DNA of 64,000 bases from Sphingobacteriales bacterium UTBCD1 (GTDB lineage: Bacteria; Bacteroidota; Bacteroidia; Chitinophagales; Chitinophagaceae). Below, in pieces: positions 1-9,086 of the stretch. Numbering within the stretch: the stretch's first letter is position 1; every line of letters begins with the position of its first letter. The stretch is from the NCBI GenBank assembly GCA_002066995.1, contig MWTC01000044.1, forward strand, positions 1 through 64,000. The letters run 5' to 3'. The translations under genes and the position numbers were made by a program. A model generated the notes under the pieces. The model was not told where the DNA came from and did no database searches. It saw nothing but the letters and a program-made list of their open reading frames with translations.

Positions 1-32
1 AAAATTAATGATGTTGATACATCTCCCGGAAC

Positions 33-40
33 TATTTTTG
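33..40 (+). promoter_or_regulatory. Promoter -7 box of tRNA-Ser(UGA)
   Basis: The octamer TATTTTTG fits the Bacteroidota -7 consensus TAnnTTTG. It ends only 4 bases before the mature 5' end of the tRNA at 45. A TTG at 14-16 lies 16 bases upstream of the box, closer than the usual 19-21, so the -33 part is uncertain. Confidence 0.55.
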
Positions 41-44
41 CGCC

Positions 45-129
45 GGAGAGATGGCAGAGCGGTCGAATGCGGCGGTCTTGAAAACCGTTGAGGTGAAAGC
101 CTCCGGGGGTTCGAATCCCTCTCTCTCCG
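45..129 (+). tRNA. tRNA-Ser, anticodon UGA
   Basis: A long-variable-arm (type II) tRNA. The 7-bp acceptor stem pairs GGAGAGA (45-51) with TCTCTCC (122-128), followed by discriminator G129. The anticodon loop CTTGAAA (77-83) carries TGA at 79-81, which reads UCA and other UCN codons. The T-arm has the standard TTCGAAT loop. CCA is not encoded and must be added after transcription. A second tRNA-Ser follows 121 bases downstream. Confidence 0.97.
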
Positions 130-134
130 CATTT

Positions 135-167
135 ATCCTCCTAAGCTTCAGCTTAAGAGGATTTTCG
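135..167 (+). terminator. Terminator after tRNA-Ser(UGA)
   Basis: A hairpin pairs ATCCTC (135-140) with GAGGAT (157-162), continues past one C/A mismatch into TAAGC/GCTTA, and is followed by a T-rich stretch. It begins 5 bases after the tRNA ends, so the tRNA is probably a single-gene transcript. Confidence 0.6.
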
Positions 168-206
168 TTTCTTAGCTTCGGTGAAGGTGGGGTGAATAAT
201 AAACGT

Positions 207-229
207 GCAGCTCCGGGGCTGCTTTTTTA
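207..229 (+). terminator. Second hairpin terminator between the tRNA genes
   Basis: GCAGC (207-211) pairs with GCTGC (218-222) around a 6-base loop, followed by six T residues. It would insulate the second tRNA gene from read-through. Confidence 0.6.
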
Positions 230-235
230 TTTCCT

Positions 236-243
236 TACTTTTG
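236..243 (+). promoter_or_regulatory. Promoter -7 box of tRNA-Ser(CGA)
   Basis: TACTTTTG matches TAnnTTTG exactly and ends 7 bases before the tRNA at 251. It sits directly after the hairpin at 207-229, so this tRNA has its own promoter. Confidence 0.55.
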
Positions 244-250
244 AAATTCT

Positions 251-337
251 GGAGAGATGCCAGAGTGGTTGAATGGGACGGTCTCGAAAACCGTTGTACA
301 GGCAACTGTACCGAGGGTTCGAATCCCTCTCTCTCCG
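251..337 (+). tRNA. tRNA-Ser, anticodon CGA
   Basis: A type II tRNA with the same acceptor stem as the first gene: GGAGAGA (251-257) with TCTCTCC (330-336), discriminator G337. The anticodon loop CTCGAAA (283-289) carries CGA at 285-287, reading UCG. The variable arm (GTACAGGCAACTGTAC region) forms a strong stem. CCA is not encoded. The acceptor and T arms are almost identical to the first tRNA-Ser, suggesting duplication and anticodon divergence. No clear terminator was found after it. Confidence 0.97.
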
Positions 338-471
338 CTTATATATTCTATGGCTTCAGTGAAGGAAGATTCACGTTCAGAAACATCAGCGAAGGATCTT
401 TTATTTTTTTCTCAAATAAAATCTGAAATCGAATTTCCTTACTTCAGCTAATTTCGTAGCAAATACTTTTC

Positions 472-2307
472 TTGAAGCATCTAAAAAGCCTTTATAAATA
501 TTTCTGGAAATACCGCATCCGTCTCAGTATTGGAATTGCGTTTGTCTTTTTATCCAACTATTTCAATGTTCTTTCACCCCAGGTTACAGGCTTTGTCATA
601 GATTTTGTGGAAAAGTCACTTAAGCTGCCCGATTATCACCCCTCCAAAACGCCTCCCGATTATGACATACTTGTTCAAAAATTCATTCATAAAGTAGAAA
701 ACTCAAATTACAGCCTGGCATCCATTGTAGCATTATGCGGTATTACGATCCTGGTACTCGCATTATTGAGAGGCTTCTTTTTATTCCTGATGAGGCAAAC
801 CATCATTGTGATGAGCCGGCATATAGAATTTGATCAGAAAAATGAGATCTACCGGCATTATCAGAGATTAGATACTGCTTTTTTCAAGTCACATAATACC
901 GGCGACCTGATGAACCGCATTTCCGAAGACGTCAGCAGGGTGCGTATGTTCACCGGTCCGGCTATCATGTATCTTGCCAACCTTATTGCTGTTATTTCTT
1001 TGAGCGTATTCTTTATGCTGAAAAGAAATGTGGAACTCACCTTATATGTACTGGCACCACTCCCCTTACTGGCTATCACAATATATTTTGTCAATAATAT
1101 TATTAATAAAAGAAGCGAAAAGATACAGGCTTTATTATCCGATCTTACCACCAATGCACAGGAATCTTATTCGGGGATCCGTGTCATTAAATCATTTGTC
1201 CAGGAAAGGGCCATGCTCGGTTTCTTCAGCAAGAACAGCGAAGAGTACCGGAAAAATGCCGTGGGGCTGGCAAAAGTGGAAGCTATCTACTTTCCTTCCA
1301 TTACATTGCTGATCGGCCTCAGCACCCTGATGACAATAATGATAGGCGGCCTTTATTATATCTATGGTGACAGGAATATCGGGATAGATGCCATCGTTGA
1401 ATTTGTGATGTATATCAATATGCTCACTTTTCCGGTCAGCGCCATCGGACTTACTGCCAGCATGATACAACGGGCAGCCGCATCGCAAAAAAGGATCAAT
1501 GAATTTCTGATGTCAGAACCTGCTATCCGTGATAATGATTCTTCAAAAGAGGTGAAGCTGCAGGGCAATATCAGTTTCCGCAATGTGAATTTTGTTTATC
1601 CCCACACAGGTATTCATGCCTTAAAGAATTTTAATCTCGAAATAAAAGAAGGAGAAAAAGTGGCAATAGTCGGCCGTACCGGCAGCGGGAAATCTACCGT
1701 AGCACAGCTGTTATTGAGAATGTATGATGCATCAGATGGGGAAATAAAACTGGATGGCCATGATATTCGTGAAATCAGTATAGAGACATTGCGGGAACAG
1801 ATCAGCTATGTTCCGCAGGACGTCTTTCTCTTTAGTGATACAGTAGAGAACAATATACTTTTCGGGATGAAAGGAGGAGAACGGAGTGCAGTGGTCCAGG
1901 CTGCCCGCCAGGCCAGCGTTGAGAAAGAGATAGATGCCTTTCCCCGGCAATATGAGACTATGATCGGTGAACGAGGTGTTACTCTGAGCGGGGGACAAAA
2001 GCAAAGAATATCCATAGCAAGGGCATTGATCAAAAACCCCAACTTCATTGTTTTCGATGATTGCCTGAGTGCTGTGGATGCGAAAACGGAGAACGAAATC
2101 CTTGGTAGTTTGTACGGATACCTCAGGGAGAAAACAGCAATTATCATTACCCACCGGATTTTCTCCTTGTTCAATTTTGACAAGATCGTGGTATTAAAAG
2201 ACGGAGAAATAGTGGAAAAAGGAACTCACAGCGAGCTGATAGACGCCAATGGCTATTATGCCGGCCTTTATGCCCGCCAACAGGAGCAGGAAGATGACAT
2301 GGATTGA
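472..2307 (+). CDS. ABC exporter half (MsbA/BmrC-type, ATPase fused to permease)
   Basis: A 611-residue inner-membrane exporter subunit. The first ~330 residues hold the six-helix ABC transmembrane domain and the rest the ATPase. Visible motifs are Walker A GRTGSGKST near residue 401, signature LSGGQ near 505, Walker B FIVFDD near 525 and the switch histidine in ITHR. The catalytic glutamate after Walker B is replaced by aspartate (FDDCLSAVD), as in the degenerate-site half of heterodimeric exporters such as BmrC/YheI, but no partner half lies nearby. The start is TTG at 472: an in-frame TAG at 457 excludes anything much further upstream, and the next ATG would delete the first helices. Substrate unknown. 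Confidence 0.9.
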   Translation: MKHLKSLYKYFWKYRIRLSIGIAFVFLSNYFNVLSPQVTGFVIDFVEKSLKLPDYHPSKTPPDYDILVQKFIHKVENSNYSLASIVALCGITILVLALLRGFFLFLMRQTIIVMSRHIEFDQKNEIYRHYQRLDTAFFKSHNTGDLMNRISEDVSRVRMFTGPAIMYLANLIAVISLSVFFMLKRNVELTLYVLAPLPLLAITIYFVNNIINKRSEKIQALLSDLTTNAQESYSGIRVIKSFVQERAMLGFFSKNSEEYRKNAVGLAKVEAIYFPSITLLIGLSTLMTIMIGGLYYIYGDRNIGIDAIVEFVMYINMLTFPVSAIGLTASMIQRAAASQKRINEFLMSEPAIRDNDSSKEVKLQGNISFRNVNFVYPHTGIHALKNFNLEIKEGEKVAIVGRTGSGKSTVAQLLLRMYDASDGEIKLDGHDIREISIETLREQISYVPQDVFLFSDTVENNILFGMKGGERSAVVQAARQASVEKEIDAFPRQYETMIGERGVTLSGGQKQRISIARALIKNPNFIVFDDCLSAVDAKTENEILGSLYGYLREKTAIIITHRIFSLFNFDKIVVLKDGEIVEKGTHSELIDANGYYAGLYARQQEQEDDMD

Positions 2308-2324
2308 CGAAAAAGCCATCAGGA

Positions 2325-2355
2325 TTTGGCTGTTTCAGAAACATTAATATATTTG
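2325..2355 (+). promoter_or_regulatory. Canonical Bacteroidota promoter for the DUF3276 gene
   Basis: TTTG (2325-2328), a 19-base spacer, and TATATTTG (2348-2355) fit the TTTG-N19-21-TAnnTTTG rule completely. It begins 18 bases after the ABC exporter stop codon, so the next gene is transcribed on its own, with an untranslated leader of about 45 bases. Confidence 0.75.
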
Positions 2356-2404
2356 TAAATCCGCAAACCAAATCATTGATTTTAAAACTGTAAAATTTAT
2401 AACT

Positions 2405-2836
2405 GTGGCTTACGAGAATAATAATGACAAAAAAATGGAGAGCATTTACAGCAAACGTATTCGTGCAGGTAAGAGAAGAACTTACTTTTTTGATGTAAGA
2501 GCAACCCGGGGTAATGATTATTACCTTACTATTACTGAAAGCCGGAAGCGCTTTAATGATGACGGGTACGACCGGCATAAGATCTTTCTGTACAAAGAAG
2601 ACTTTAATAAGTTTATTAAGGCATTAAACGAGACTGTTGATCATGTGAAAACAGAATTGATGCCGGATTTTAATTTTGATGCATTCAATCACGATGAAGT
2701 GACAGTCGAAAATGACGGCGAGGCGGAAACAGCTGCTGTTGCTGCTGAACAACAGGCAAATAACACCGCTTCATCAAATGAAGAAATAAAAGATGCCGGT
2801 TCTGCACCGGGTGAAGAAGAAGTGGATAAATGGTAG
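2405..2836 (+). CDS. DUF3276 / PUR-domain nucleic-acid-binding protein
   Basis: A 143-residue protein of the Bacteroidota DUF3276 family, related to the PUR-alpha single-stranded DNA/RNA-binding fold (BpuR-like). The conserved part starts near residue 11 with SIYSKRIRAGKRRTYFFDVR and runs to about residue 85. The remainder is an acidic, Ala/Glu-rich tail ending EEEVDKW, typical of the family. The start shown is GTG at 2405, which keeps a short polar N-terminus; ATG at 2435 is an alternative that would still keep the whole domain. Exact targets are not known. Confidence 0.85.
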   Translation: MAYENNNDKKMESIYSKRIRAGKRRTYFFDVRATRGNDYYLTITESRKRFNDDGYDRHKIFLYKEDFNKFIKALNETVDHVKTELMPDFNFDAFNHDEVTVENDGEAETAAVAAEQQANNTASSNEEIKDAGSAPGEEEVDKW

Positions 2837-2857
2837 TGCAACCGAAACCAAATGCTG

Positions 2858-2886
2858 AATGCTTCCCCTGCGGGAAGCATTTTTTA
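2858..2886 (+). terminator. Strong terminator after the DUF3276 gene
   Basis: A perfect 10-bp stem (AATGCTTCCC at 2858-2867 with GGGAAGCATT at 2872-2881) and a 4-base loop, followed by a T run. It lies between convergent genes and touches the stop codon of the minus-strand gene that ends at 2884. Confidence 0.85.
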
Positions 2887-3315
2887 TTTAGGATCATCAG
2901 GTATGATCTTCCGGGGATAAGCCGGGTTAGGTATTGATTTCAAAGGGTCTCTGAAATATTTTTGTAAGCTTTCGGGCAGCCTGTATTTAATTGAAAGCCG
3001 GGGCATATTATCAGCATAATTGTTTTTATCCGGAACAATGCAAGGCATATTGTCTGTTGGTAAGATATATACTTTATCGCCATCAGGTAAAACATGAGAT
3101 AGTTTTGCCTGCGGGGTTGTGACTTTAGGTAAATTTTGAAATGACTTTACTACCGGATTTTGGGGGCTGGAAGGTAGGAACCGTTCTACTAACTTTTCCG
3201 ATCTCTCTCTGGCTTCTTTCTGTTGCAGATGTTTTTGAATGTCAAAAAGATTATTCTGCTGGGCGCCAGCAAATAGAAATGAAGCAAGACCTGCCACCAG
3301 GGAATACTTTTTCAT
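2884..3315 (-). CDS. Small secreted protein, function unknown
   Basis: 143 residues with a short signal peptide (MKKYSLVAGLASFLFAGAQ) and a predicted cut before QNN. The mature part is polar and basic, with a Lys/Glu-rich stretch at residues 25-45 and several prolines toward the C-terminus (IPNPAYPRKIIPDDPK). No family was recognised. It starts 25 bases after the stop of pgi on the same strand, so it is probably the last gene of the ltaE-pgi operon. A periplasmic or surface location is inferred from the signal peptide only. Confidence 0.7.
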   Translation of the reverse strand: MKKYSLVAGLASFLFAGAQQNNLFDIQKHLQQKEARERSEKLVERFLPSSPQNPVVKSFQNLPKVTTPQAKLSHVLPDGDKVYILPTDNMPCIVPDKNNYADNMPRLSIKYRLPESLQKYFRDPLKSIPNPAYPRKIIPDDPK

Positions 3316-3340
3316 AACAGCTTTTAATGTCTTATTAAAG

Positions 3341-4999
3341 TTAACCCTTTTTACGCATTTCTTTAAACGAGTTGATCAGGCCGTTGGTGGAAGAATCATG
3401 CCCGGTTATCCTTTCTTCATTTTGCAACTCAGGAAGGATCTTGTTTGCAAGTTGCTTACCCAGTTCCACACCCCATTGATCAAAGCTGAAGATATTCCAG
3501 ATCACGCCCTGTACAAATATTTTATGTTCGTACAAAGCGATCAGCATCCCCAGATTATATGGAGTAATCTTTTTTACCAGGAAAGAATTAGTGGGTTTAT
3601 TTCCCGAAAAGACTTTGTAGGGGAGGAGCTTTAAAATATCATCTTTATTTAATCCTGTTTTTTCCATTTCTTTGTTGGCCTCTTCAGAAGTTTTCCCGTT
3701 CATCAGAGCTTCAGTCTGTGCAAAAAAATTAGAAAGTAATTTTTGATGATGATCTCCAATAGGATTGTGACTCTGAGCCGGTGCAATAAAATCGCAGGGG
3801 ATTAATGGCGTGCCCTGGTGTATCAACTGGTAAAATGCATGTTGCCCGTTTGTTCCCGGCTCTCCCCAGATTACAGGACCTGTGCTGTAGTGTACAGGAC
3901 TGCCGCTTCTGTCCACACTTTTACCGTTACTTTCCATATTACCCTGCTGGAAGTAGGCGGCAAAACGGTACATATATTGGTCATAGGGGAGTATGGCTTC
4001 GCTTTGAGCCCCAAAAAAATTTCCGTACCATAAGCCGGTCAAAGCCATGATCACAGGAATATTTTTTTCAAAAGGAGTATTGCGGAAATGAAGGTCTGAT
4101 GCAAAAGCTCCTTTTAGTAAGTGCTCAAAATTTTTATAGCCAATGGTGAGTGCAATAGAAAGCCCGATCGCACTCCAGAGAGAATACCTGCCGCCCACCC
4201 AATCCCAGAAACCGAACATATTTTTTTTATTGATGCCGAATTTCACCACTTCTTTTTCATTGGTGGATAAGGCTACAAAATGGCTGGCAATGTGTTTTTC
4301 ATTTTTTGCTTTTTTCAAAAACCATTCTCTTGCCGTATGCGCATTGGTCATGGTCTCCTGCGTGGTAAATGTTTTGGATGCGATCAGGAACAGGGTTCTT
4401 TCGGGATTCACCTGTTTCAAAGTTTCCACAATATGAGTTCCGTCAACATTGGAAACAAAAAATGCCTGCATGTCATCTGACCAGTATGGTTTCAGTGCGG
4501 CCGTTACCATCTGCGGGCCGAGATCGCTGCCCCCGATACCGATATTCACAATGTATTTTATTTTTTTGCCGGTATAGCCTCTCAGTGTTCCATCATGGAT
4601 AGCATTGCAAAATGACTTCATTTTTTTCAACGTTCTTTTTACTTCTGGCATTACATCATTGCCTTCGGAAAAAACGGGCTGACCGGAAAAATTTCTCAGC
4701 GCAGTATGTAAAACGGAACGATGTTCTGTTTCATTGATGATGTCGCCATGGAACATGGCATTGATGGCTTCTTTCACCTTGCATTCCCCCGCAAGCCGGA
4801 ATAAAAGATCCATTGTCTTATTATTGATCCTGTTCTTGGAATAGTCGAATAAAATATCTTCGATCCGCAAAGAATATCTGCTGAATCTTTCAGGGTCATC
4901 CCGGAACAATTCTTTCATTTGCACATCTTTCATTTCAGTAAAATGTTCGTGCAACTGCTGCCATGATTTTGTTGTTGCAGGGTTTATATTGTGTAACAT
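3341..4999 (-). CDS. pgi: Glucose-6-phosphate isomerase
   Basis: Interconverts glucose 6-phosphate and fructose 6-phosphate in glycolysis and gluconeogenesis; cytoplasmic. At 552 residues it matches the long (E. coli-like) form. Visible markers are the sugar-phosphate-binding segment [11 protein letters not shown] near residue 152, the family signature around [18 protein letters not shown] near 380, and [10 protein letters not shown] near 505. The ATG lies 2 bases after the stop of the threonine aldolase gene, so the two are co-transcribed and probably translationally coupled. Confidence 0.97.
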   Translation of the reverse strand: MLHNINPATTKSWQQLHEHFTEMKDVQMKELFRDDPERFSRYSLRIEDILFDYSKNRINNKTMDLLFRLAGECKVKEAINAMFHGDIINETEHRSVLHTALRNFSGQPVFSEGNDVMPEVKRTLKKMKSFCNAIHDGTLRGYTGKKIKYIVNIGIGGSDLGPQMVTAALKPYWSDDMQAFFVSNVDGTHIVETLKQVNPERTLFLIASKTFTTQETMTNAHTAREWFLKKAKNEKHIASHFVALSTNEKEVVKFGINKKNMFGFWDWVGGRYSLWSAIGLSIALTIGYKNFEHLLKGAFASDLHFRNTPFEKNIPVIMALTGLWYGNFFGAQSEAILPYDQYMYRFAAYFQQGNMESNGKSVDRSGSPVHYSTGPVIWGEPGTNGQHAFYQLIHQGTPLIPCDFIAPAQSHNPIGDHHQKLLSNFFAQTEALMNGKTSEEANKEMEKTGLNKDDILKLLPYKVFSGNKPTNSFLVKKITPYNLGMLIALYEHKIFVQGVIWNIFSFDQWGVELGKQLANKILPELQNEERITGHDSSTNGLINSFKEMRKKG

Positions 5000-5001
5000 G
5001 A

Positions 5002-6024
5002 TTATAATGTTTTAAAAGTATTTACTGTTTTCTCCACCATCTCTTTAGAAATATCCAGGTGCACAACCAGCCTCACCCTGTTGGGTGAAATGGCATAGCC
5101 AAGAATGTCATGTTCTTTGAGTTTTGCTACCAATGCCGGCGCAGATAAAGAATCGCTCAGTTCAAAAATGATGATATTGGTTTCTACCGGCAACACTTTT
5201 TTTACAAAGCTTTTTTTAGTTATTGATTCTGAAATCATCCTTGCATGTGCATGATCTTCTGAAAGGCGGTTAATGTTGTTTTTTAAAGCAAAAATGCCCG
5301 CTGCTGCAAGAAAACCGGCTTGCCTCATGCCGCCGCCGAATACTTTGCGTACTCTTCTTGCCTTTTTGATAAAATCTTTTTTTCCCAGCAACACACTTCC
5401 GACAGGGCAACCAAGACTTTTGCTAAGGCAGACGGAGATACTATCAAACAATTCGCCGTATTGCCTGGGCTTTTCTTTTTTTTCGACAAGCGCATTAAAA
5501 AGCCTTGCACCGTCCAGGTGAAATTTCAGATTATTGTTCCGGCACACTTTGCAGATTTGTTTTATTTCTTCAAAATCGTAACAACTGCCGCCGCCACGGT
5601 TAGAGGTATTTTCCAGGCAAACCAATGAACTGTGTGCCCGGTGTGGATCATCCGGATTTATAGCTGCAGAAACCTGGTCAGCCGTAATGCGCCCGAGGTT
5701 TCCGGGCAATAATTTTACAGAAGCGCCTGAATTGAATGCAATTCCGCCACCTTCATATTGATAAACATGAGCATTTTCATCGCAGATCACTTCATCTCCG
5801 GGCAGAGTATGGCATTTTATGGCTACCTGGTTGGTCATGGTACCCGAAGAACAAAAAAGCGCTGCTTCCATTCCAAACATTTCTGCTGCATATCTTTCCA
5901 ATTCATTTACAGAAGGGTCTTCTCCAAATACGTCATCACCCACCTGCGCTGACATCATTGCTTCCCGCATTGCAGGAGTTGGTTTTGTAACTGTATCTGA
6001 TCTGAAATCAATAGTCATTGTCAA
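5002..6024 (-). CDS. ltaE: Low-specificity L-threonine aldolase
   Basis: A 340-residue PLP enzyme splitting L-threonine or L-allo-threonine into glycine and acetaldehyde. It opens with the family start [12 protein letters not shown], followed by [10 protein letters not shown] and the segment [11 protein letters not shown]. The likely PLP-binding lysine is in [12 protein letters not shown] near residue 200. Two in-frame ATG codons (6024 and 6018) are equally possible starts. It is the first gene of an operon with pgi. No exact TAnnTTTG box was seen upstream on this strand. Confidence 0.93.
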   Translation of the reverse strand: MTMTIDFRSDTVTKPTPAMREAMMSAQVGDDVFGEDPSVNELERYAAEMFGMEAALFCSSGTMTNQVAIKCHTLPGDEVICDENAHVYQYEGGGIAFNSGASVKLLPGNLGRITADQVSAAINPDDPHRAHSSLVCLENTSNRGGGSCYDFEEIKQICKVCRNNNLKFHLDGARLFNALVEKKEKPRQYGELFDSISVCLSKSLGCPVGSVLLGKKDFIKKARRVRKVFGGGMRQAGFLAAAGIFALKNNINRLSEDHAHARMISESITKKSFVKKVLPVETNIIIFELSDSLSAPALVAKLKEHDILGYAISPNRVRLVVHLDISKEMVEKTVNTFKTL

Positions 6025-6502
6025 ATTTTTTGCAATATACTCTCTTCAATAAATAAAAACTTTTTGATGCCATTTTCGCAACTCTCCGATCTCTTTGTTT
6101 CATACCCGGTAAAGTGCTCAGAAGGGTTTCATTAATTGTGATTTTCAAAACAGGTATGGAATAATTAATATTTAAAAGGTATGTACAGAACATAAAAATT
6201 ATTTGGAACAATACTCAATCCACAAATAAGATTCGCAGCAGCAATAGAACAGTGATTCAGTTTTTTTGTTCACGGATCAGAAAACATATTGCAAATAAAC
6301 CATTCATTTCAAATGACAGCCTTTCATCCCAAATAAAGTGGTAGCTGTAACCCTTTTTTAAAGGGAGCGTCAAACTTTTATCTGTGCTAACGGCCATTTA
6401 TCATTGATCCCGGCCGTTTAATTTAAAATACTGTACTATATAATATATAGTACTTAATTTTGAGCCGTAGTTTCTAAAGTATATAACCATAAAAAATAAA
6501 AA
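6025..6502. other. Gene-free 478-bp divergent intergenic region
   Basis: AT-rich, with no credible reading frame. It separates ltaE (minus) from an outer-membrane barrel gene (plus). It holds an inverted repeat of 7-bp arms, AACGGCC (6389-6395) and GGCCGTT (6412-6418), and the palindrome-containing promoter described at 6433-6462. Confidence 0.6.
6433..6462 (+). promoter_or_regulatory. Promoter with palindromic operator for the barrel gene
   Basis: TAATTTTG (6455-6462) is an exact -7 box, 40 bases before the ATG. Immediately upstream sits a perfect inverted repeat: GTACTATAT (6433-6441), spacer AAT, ATATAGTAC (6445-6453). It fills the spacer where RNA polymerase would bind, which is the position of a repressor operator. 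The binding protein is not known and no regulator gene is adjacent. Confidence 0.65.
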
Positions 6503-8962
6503 ATGAGAAAGATTTTCCTAATTATTGCTATTCTAATTGGCTCATTGCCAGTTGATAGCAGTGCTCAAACAACTGCAGGAAGAGTAATCGGAACAGTGAC
6601 TGATGGGGATGTGAAAACAGTAGAATCTGCAACGATAACCCTTTTAAAAGCCTCAGATTCCACCATTTCAAAGATGGGGGTAGCAGATAAGGCAGGCAAG
6701 TTTATAATGGAAGGCATTCCTTTTGGGAAGTACCTGGTGTTAGTCAGTGCGGTGGGCCACCAAAAGGGGTATTCAGATATGTTTGAGATCAGCGCTTCTA
6801 AACCGGAAGTTGAGTTAAGCGCTATTCAACTGAAGCAGGAAGAAAAATCTTTAAGAGCCGTGACCATTGTTTCCAGAAAACCACTGGTGGAACAGAAAGT
6901 GGACAGGACCGTTGTCAATGTGGATGCATCCATCACCAATGTGGGCAATTCAGCGCTTGAAGTTCTGGAAAAAGCGCCGGGAGTGTCCGTGGATAAAGAC
7001 GGCAATATTTCCTTAAAAGGAAAACAGGGAGTGCAGGTTTATTTAGATGGGCGTCCTTCTTATTTATCAGGGTCAGATCTTGCCAACATGCTTCGCAACA
7101 TGAATGCCAGTCAGTTGGATCAGATCGAGATCATGACCAACCCGCCTGCTCAATATGATGCTGCCGGCAATTCCGGGGTGATCAATATTAAGACAAAGAA
7201 GAACAAGCAGTTTGGTTATAACGGAAGTATAACTGCCGGATATGCCCAGTCATATTATTCAAGAGCAAATGGAAATTTTAATTTCAATTATCGCACCGGG
7301 AAGATCAATATTTTCAGCAACGTTGGTTATAATTACAGCGAGCGTCACCAGGTCCTTTATATGTACAGGAATTTCAGGGATGAAAATTCCAAGAATATAT
7401 TGTCCAGCCTGGATCAGGCGGCTTACATGAAATCTTCCAGTAAATACTTAAGTGCAAAAGCCGGGCTTGATTATTTTGTCAGTAAAAGAACCACAATGGG
7501 AATTGTAGTGAATGGTTATAACAATCCAACATTGTGGAAGAGCAACACGGATGCTTTCATTAAAGATTCAAACGGTTCTTTGATGAGCCAGACCAAAGCA
7601 TATTCTGAAAATGATCAAAAGACAAAGAACTTCAGTACTAATCTGAACTTCCGTACCCAGTTAGATTCTGCCGGACAAGAGATCAGTGCCAATCTTGACT
7701 ATATTCAATATAAGACAAGAACCGGTCAACCGCTTATCAGCAGTTATTATGATAAAACCGGCATACTGTTGAAAACACCGGACACACTGATGGGAAGCCT
7801 TCCTCAAAATATTAATGTCTATAGCGGCAAAATTGATTATACTCTTCCTTTAAAAAAAGGGGCAAAATTTGAAGCAGGTGTAAAAGCCAGTTATGTAAAA
7901 ACAGACAACGATGCCCGCTATGACAGCCTGTTAAACGGACAATCAATTCCGGATGCCAACAGGAGTAATCATTTCGTGTATGAAGAAAATATCAATGCTG
8001 CCTATCTTAATTATACAAGGCCATTGAGTAAAAAGTGGAGCGGTCAGGTCGGGCTGCGGTTTGAAAATACCGTTGCAAAAGGAAATCAGCTTACAACAGG
8101 AGAGACCTTCACAAGGAATTATTCGCAGCTTTTCCCGACTGCATATCTTCAATATGCTGCTAATGAAAAGAATCAGTTTGTGATTAATTACGGAAGAAGG
8201 ATACAAAGGCCTGACTATTCGGATCTGAATCCGTTCATTCTTTTCGTGGACCGGTACACCATTCAGACCGGAAATCCTGAACTGGCGCCTCAGTTCTCCA
8301 ATAACATTGAGCTGACTCATACATACAATAATTTTCTCAGCACTACATTGAATTACAGTGCTACCAAAAATATCATTCAGCAGGTGGTCGAGCAGGATGA
8401 AACTACCAACGAAGGCATTTTGAAGTACACTAATATTGCCAACATGCACCAGATCGGCATTTCTGTAAATGCATACAAACAAATTAATAGTTGGTGGAGC
8501 AGTAATGCGTATGTGAACGGATACAGCAATCATTTTAAAGGAATAGTGAATAATGATCTTATTTCCCTGGGAGTAACCGGGGTGATGGTGCAGTTGCAGG
8601 AACAATTCAAATGGGGTAAAGGATGGGGAGCGGAAGTAAGCGGTTTTTACAGAAGTAAGGGATTGGAAGGGGTGATCTATATAAGATCCATCACTAAAAT
8701 AGATGCCGGGTTCAGCAAGCAGGTCTTAAAGAACAAAGGAACGATAAAACTGAATTTCTCAGATATTTTGAACGGACTGAATATAAAAGGATATAGCAGA
8801 TATGGCGCTGTGGATTTTCATTTCAGGAATGATAACTATGCTCAGTCGGTGGGTATCAATTTCACCTGGAGGTTCAATAAAGGGAAATTAAAAGCGACCG
8901 GCAACGGCAGGGAAGGAAGCGCCACTGAAGAACTGCAGCGTATCAAAGGAGGAAATAATTGA
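6503..8962 (+). CDS. TonB-dependent receptor-like outer-membrane barrel protein (OMP_b-brl_3 type)
   Basis: 819 residues: signal peptide ending near SSAQ (residue 22), a carboxypeptidase-regulatory-like beta-sandwich at about 27-110 (GRVIGTVTDGD), a plug region at about 130-235 (LEKAPGVSVDKDGNISLKG, VYLDGRPSYLSG), and a C-terminal beta-barrel rich in alternating aromatic strands. This layout fits the outer-membrane beta-barrel family PF14905, which Bacteroidota use in large numbers for uptake or unknown envelope roles. No SusD partner is adjacent, so it is not a standard glycan-uptake pair. Control by the palindrome at 6433-6453 is likely. Confidence 0.88.
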   Translation: MRKIFLIIAILIGSLPVDSSAQTTAGRVIGTVTDGDVKTVESATITLLKASDSTISKMGVADKAGKFIMEGIPFGKYLVLVSAVGHQKGYSDMFEISASKPEVELSAIQLKQEEKSLRAVTIVSRKPLVEQKVDRTVVNVDASITNVGNSALEVLEKAPGVSVDKDGNISLKGKQGVQVYLDGRPSYLSGSDLANMLRNMNASQLDQIEIMTNPPAQYDAAGNSGVINIKTKKNKQFGYNGSITAGYAQSYYSRANGNFNFNYRTGKINIFSNVGYNYSERHQVLYMYRNFRDENSKNILSSLDQAAYMKSSSKYLSAKAGLDYFVSKRTTMGIVVNGYNNPTLWKSNTDAFIKDSNGSLMSQTKAYSENDQKTKNFSTNLNFRTQLDSAGQEISANLDYIQYKTRTGQPLISSYYDKTGILLKTPDTLMGSLPQNINVYSGKIDYTLPLKKGAKFEAGVKASYVKTDNDARYDSLLNGQSIPDANRSNHFVYEENINAAYLNYTRPLSKKWSGQVGLRFENTVAKGNQLTTGETFTRNYSQLFPTAYLQYAANEKNQFVINYGRRIQRPDYSDLNPFILFVDRYTIQTGNPELAPQFSNNIELTHTYNNFLSTTLNYSATKNIIQQVVEQDETTNEGILKYTNIANMHQIGISVNAYKQINSWWSSNAYVNGYSNHFKGIVNNDLISLGVTGVMVQLQEQFKWGKGWGAEVSGFYRSKGLEGVIYIRSITKIDAGFSKQVLKNKGTIKLNFSDILNGLNIKGYSRYGAVDFHFRNDNYAQSVGINFTWRFNKGKLKATGNGREGSATEELQRIKGGNN

Positions 8963-9028
8963 CATAGTCATAAGAAGTAAAGCCATAAAGAATACATAAT
9001 AACCGGGGTACTCTATTAAAAGCCGGAT

Positions 9029-9062
9029 GCCGCTCCATATTAAAATGGGGCGGCTTCTTTTA
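9029..9062 (+). terminator. Terminator after the barrel gene
   Basis: GCCGCTCCAT (9029-9038) pairs with ATGGGGCGGC (9045-9054) with one T-G wobble and a 6-base loop, followed by TTCTTTTA. The yajQ -7 box starts at 9061, right at the end of this tail. Confidence 0.7.
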
Positions 9063-9068
9063 TCTTTG
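9061..9068 (+). promoter_or_regulatory. -7 box of yajQ
   Basis: TATCTTTG matches TAnnTTTG and lies 18 bases before the ATG at 9087. No TTG is visible at the expected -33 distance, which is occupied by the upstream terminator stem. Confidence 0.55.
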
Positions 9069-9086
9069 CAACATAAATTTTTTATC

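Noticed and set aside
1732-2183. Long minus-strand frames within the ABC exporter ATPase region
   Set aside because: They overlap the conserved Walker and signature motifs of the plus-strand gene and carry no recognisable protein features.
7943-8605. A 220-codon open frame on the minus strand inside the first barrel gene
   Set aside because: It lies wholly antisense to a well-supported outer-membrane barrel gene, has no promoter or recognisable domain, and its amino-acid pattern looks like a reverse-strand shadow.
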